A stretch of 64,000 nucleotides of DNA from Duganella phyllosphaerae (GTDB lineage: Bacteria; Pseudomonadota; Gammaproteobacteria; Burkholderiales; Burkholderiaceae_D), in the NCBI RefSeq assembly GCF_001758785.1, contig NZ_LROM01000087.1, positions 118,470 through 182,469 on the forward strand, read 5' to 3'. The position numbers were made by a program, and so were the translations under genes. This document shows positions 63,386 through 64,000 of this stretch, one piece after another (the first letter of the stretch is position 1; each line of letters opens with the position of its first letter). The notes below the pieces were generated by a model that had not been told where the DNA came from, ran no database searches, and saw only the letters and a program-made list of their open reading frames with translations.

Positions 63386-64000
63386 TGGACGATATGCTCA
63401 AGGATTTCGTCGTCGAGGCGATGGATCTTGCGGTCAACGTGGAAGAGCACCTGCTGGCGCTCGAACGCGATCCTGACAACAAGGAAACCCTCAACGCGGT
63501 GTTCCGTTCCTTCCACACCATTAAAGGTGGCGCCGGTTTCATGGGCCTGCCGGCAATGGTGACGGCCTGTCACCTGACCGAAAACCTGTTCGATGCGCTG
63601 CGCACCGGCGCCGCGCCGGTGACGCCGCTGGCGATAGAAGCGGCGCTGCAAGCGTCCGGTTTCGTGGCCGACCAGCTGGCCGAACTGAACAACGGCGCTC
63701 AGCCGGACAGCCTGCCGGCCCTGCCGCAGGACCTGGAAAGCCTGCTCAACGACGCCATCGCCGGCAAGGCCAGCACGCCTGCTGCCGCACCTGTCGCTGC
63801 ACCGGCTCCGGCGCCAGCCCCTGTCGCTGCTGCCCCGGTTGCCGCGGCCGCAGTTGCCGCCGCCACCACCGCCACCACCTCGCCCGACGGCCTGAACTGG
63901 GAAGCCATGTACGAAGCAGTGATGCCGGCCGGTAGTTATACCCGTCCGGCTACCGCCGCCGTGGCAGCCGCACCGGTCGCCGCCGTGGCAGCCGCACCTC
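63385..64000 (+). CDS. cheA: Chemotaxis histidine kinase CheA, N-terminal part (runs off window)
   Basis: The open frame from ATG 63385 encodes the P1 domain MDDMLKDFVVEAMDLAVNVE with the phospho-His in FRSFHTIKGGAGF (His44). It continues into an Ala/Pro-rich linker (about 125-205) and is cut by the window end. It receives the receptor signal and phosphorylates CheY and CheB. The order cheZ-cheA is coupled by a one-base overlap. Confidence 0.9.
   Translation, partial: MDDMLKDFVVEAMDLAVNVEEHLLALERDPDNKETLNAVFRSFHTIKGGAGFMGLPAMVTACHLTENLFDALRTGAAPVTPLAIEAALQASGFVADQLAELNNGAQPDSLPALPQDLESLLNDAIAGKASTPAAAPVAAPAPAPAPVAAAPVAAAAVAAATTATTSPDGLNWEAMYEAVMPAGSYTRPATAAVAAAPVAAVAAAP

Noticed and set aside
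1..64000. tRNA, rRNA, CRISPR arrays, transposases, prophage genes
   Set aside because: Looked for throughout and none recognised; a small RNA or short tRNA-like element could still be missed by eye.

Overview
The window is ordinary chromosomal DNA from a high-GC Gram-negative bacterium. The gene content fits a betaproteobacterium of the Oxalobacteraceae (Massilia/Duganella/Janthinobacterium group): dapA beside bamC, a PEP-CTERM exported protein, hemP with a DUF2325 gene, a yciG/yciF/Mn-catalase stress group, and a cheZ-cheA junction. The genus is inferred from gene content only. No rRNA, tRNA, CRISPR array, phage or complete insertion sequence was recognised. Most genes are tightly packed, with frequent ATGA or TAATG start/stop overlaps.

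Layout. 1-6.0 kb (+): PHP-domain RNase (cut by the window edge), htpX, yciO, an M50 protease, a methyltransferase, dapA and bamC. 6.1-14.4 kb (mostly -): an Ala-rich lipoprotein, proline dehydrogenase coupled to a ribosomal oxygenase, then a NrtA/SsuC-type ABC transporter fused genetically to an acyl-CoA-dehydrogenase-like flavoprotein, a carboxymuconolactone-decarboxylase-like protein and an AraC regulator. 14.5-19.9 kb: slyD, mutS with a coupled degenerate phosphoesterase, and a broken DUF4160 gene beside an intact DUF2442 gene. 20-24.7 kb (-): four coupled envelope genes (sialidase-like, two membrane proteins, LTA-synthase-like). 25-31.4 kb: dps, a GH97 glycosidase, and a stress group (KGG protein, DUF892, Mn-catalase) followed by pdxI. 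31.4-37 kb: two decayed genes, an alpha/beta hydrolase and a three-subunit gluconate-dehydrogenase-type complex. 37.2-43.5 kb (+): a TonB-dependent receptor, then a secreted metalloprotease ending in a dockerin, followed at once by a cohesin-domain protein with a PEP-CTERM anchor. 43.6-46.2 kb: small enzymes and a repeat protein. 46.3-52.5 kb (+): the ligase-associated DNA repair cassette (exonuclease, ligase, Lhr-type helicase, PdeM). 53.2-57.7 kb (+): a Fur-box operon for membrane flavin electron transfer (PepSY-TM, DUF2271 with a flavinylation motif, DUF4198, ApbE, CysJ-like reductase). 57.7-59.8 kb (-): DUF2325, a small protein and hemP behind a second Fur-like box. 59.9-62.2 kb (-): a Crp/Fnr regulator, a NarL-type response regulator and a universal stress protein with an FNR-like box. 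62.5 kb to the end (+): cheZ and the start of cheA.

The most interesting item is the adjacent dockerin-protease and cohesin/PEP-CTERM pair (39.9-43.5 kb). It looks like a minimal two-gene system for tethering a secreted protease to the cell surface or matrix by a cohesin-dockerin interaction. Second is the iron-regulated flavin electron-transfer operon, in which a DUF2271 protein carries an ApbE-type acceptor motif. Third is the uncharacterised four-gene envelope cluster.
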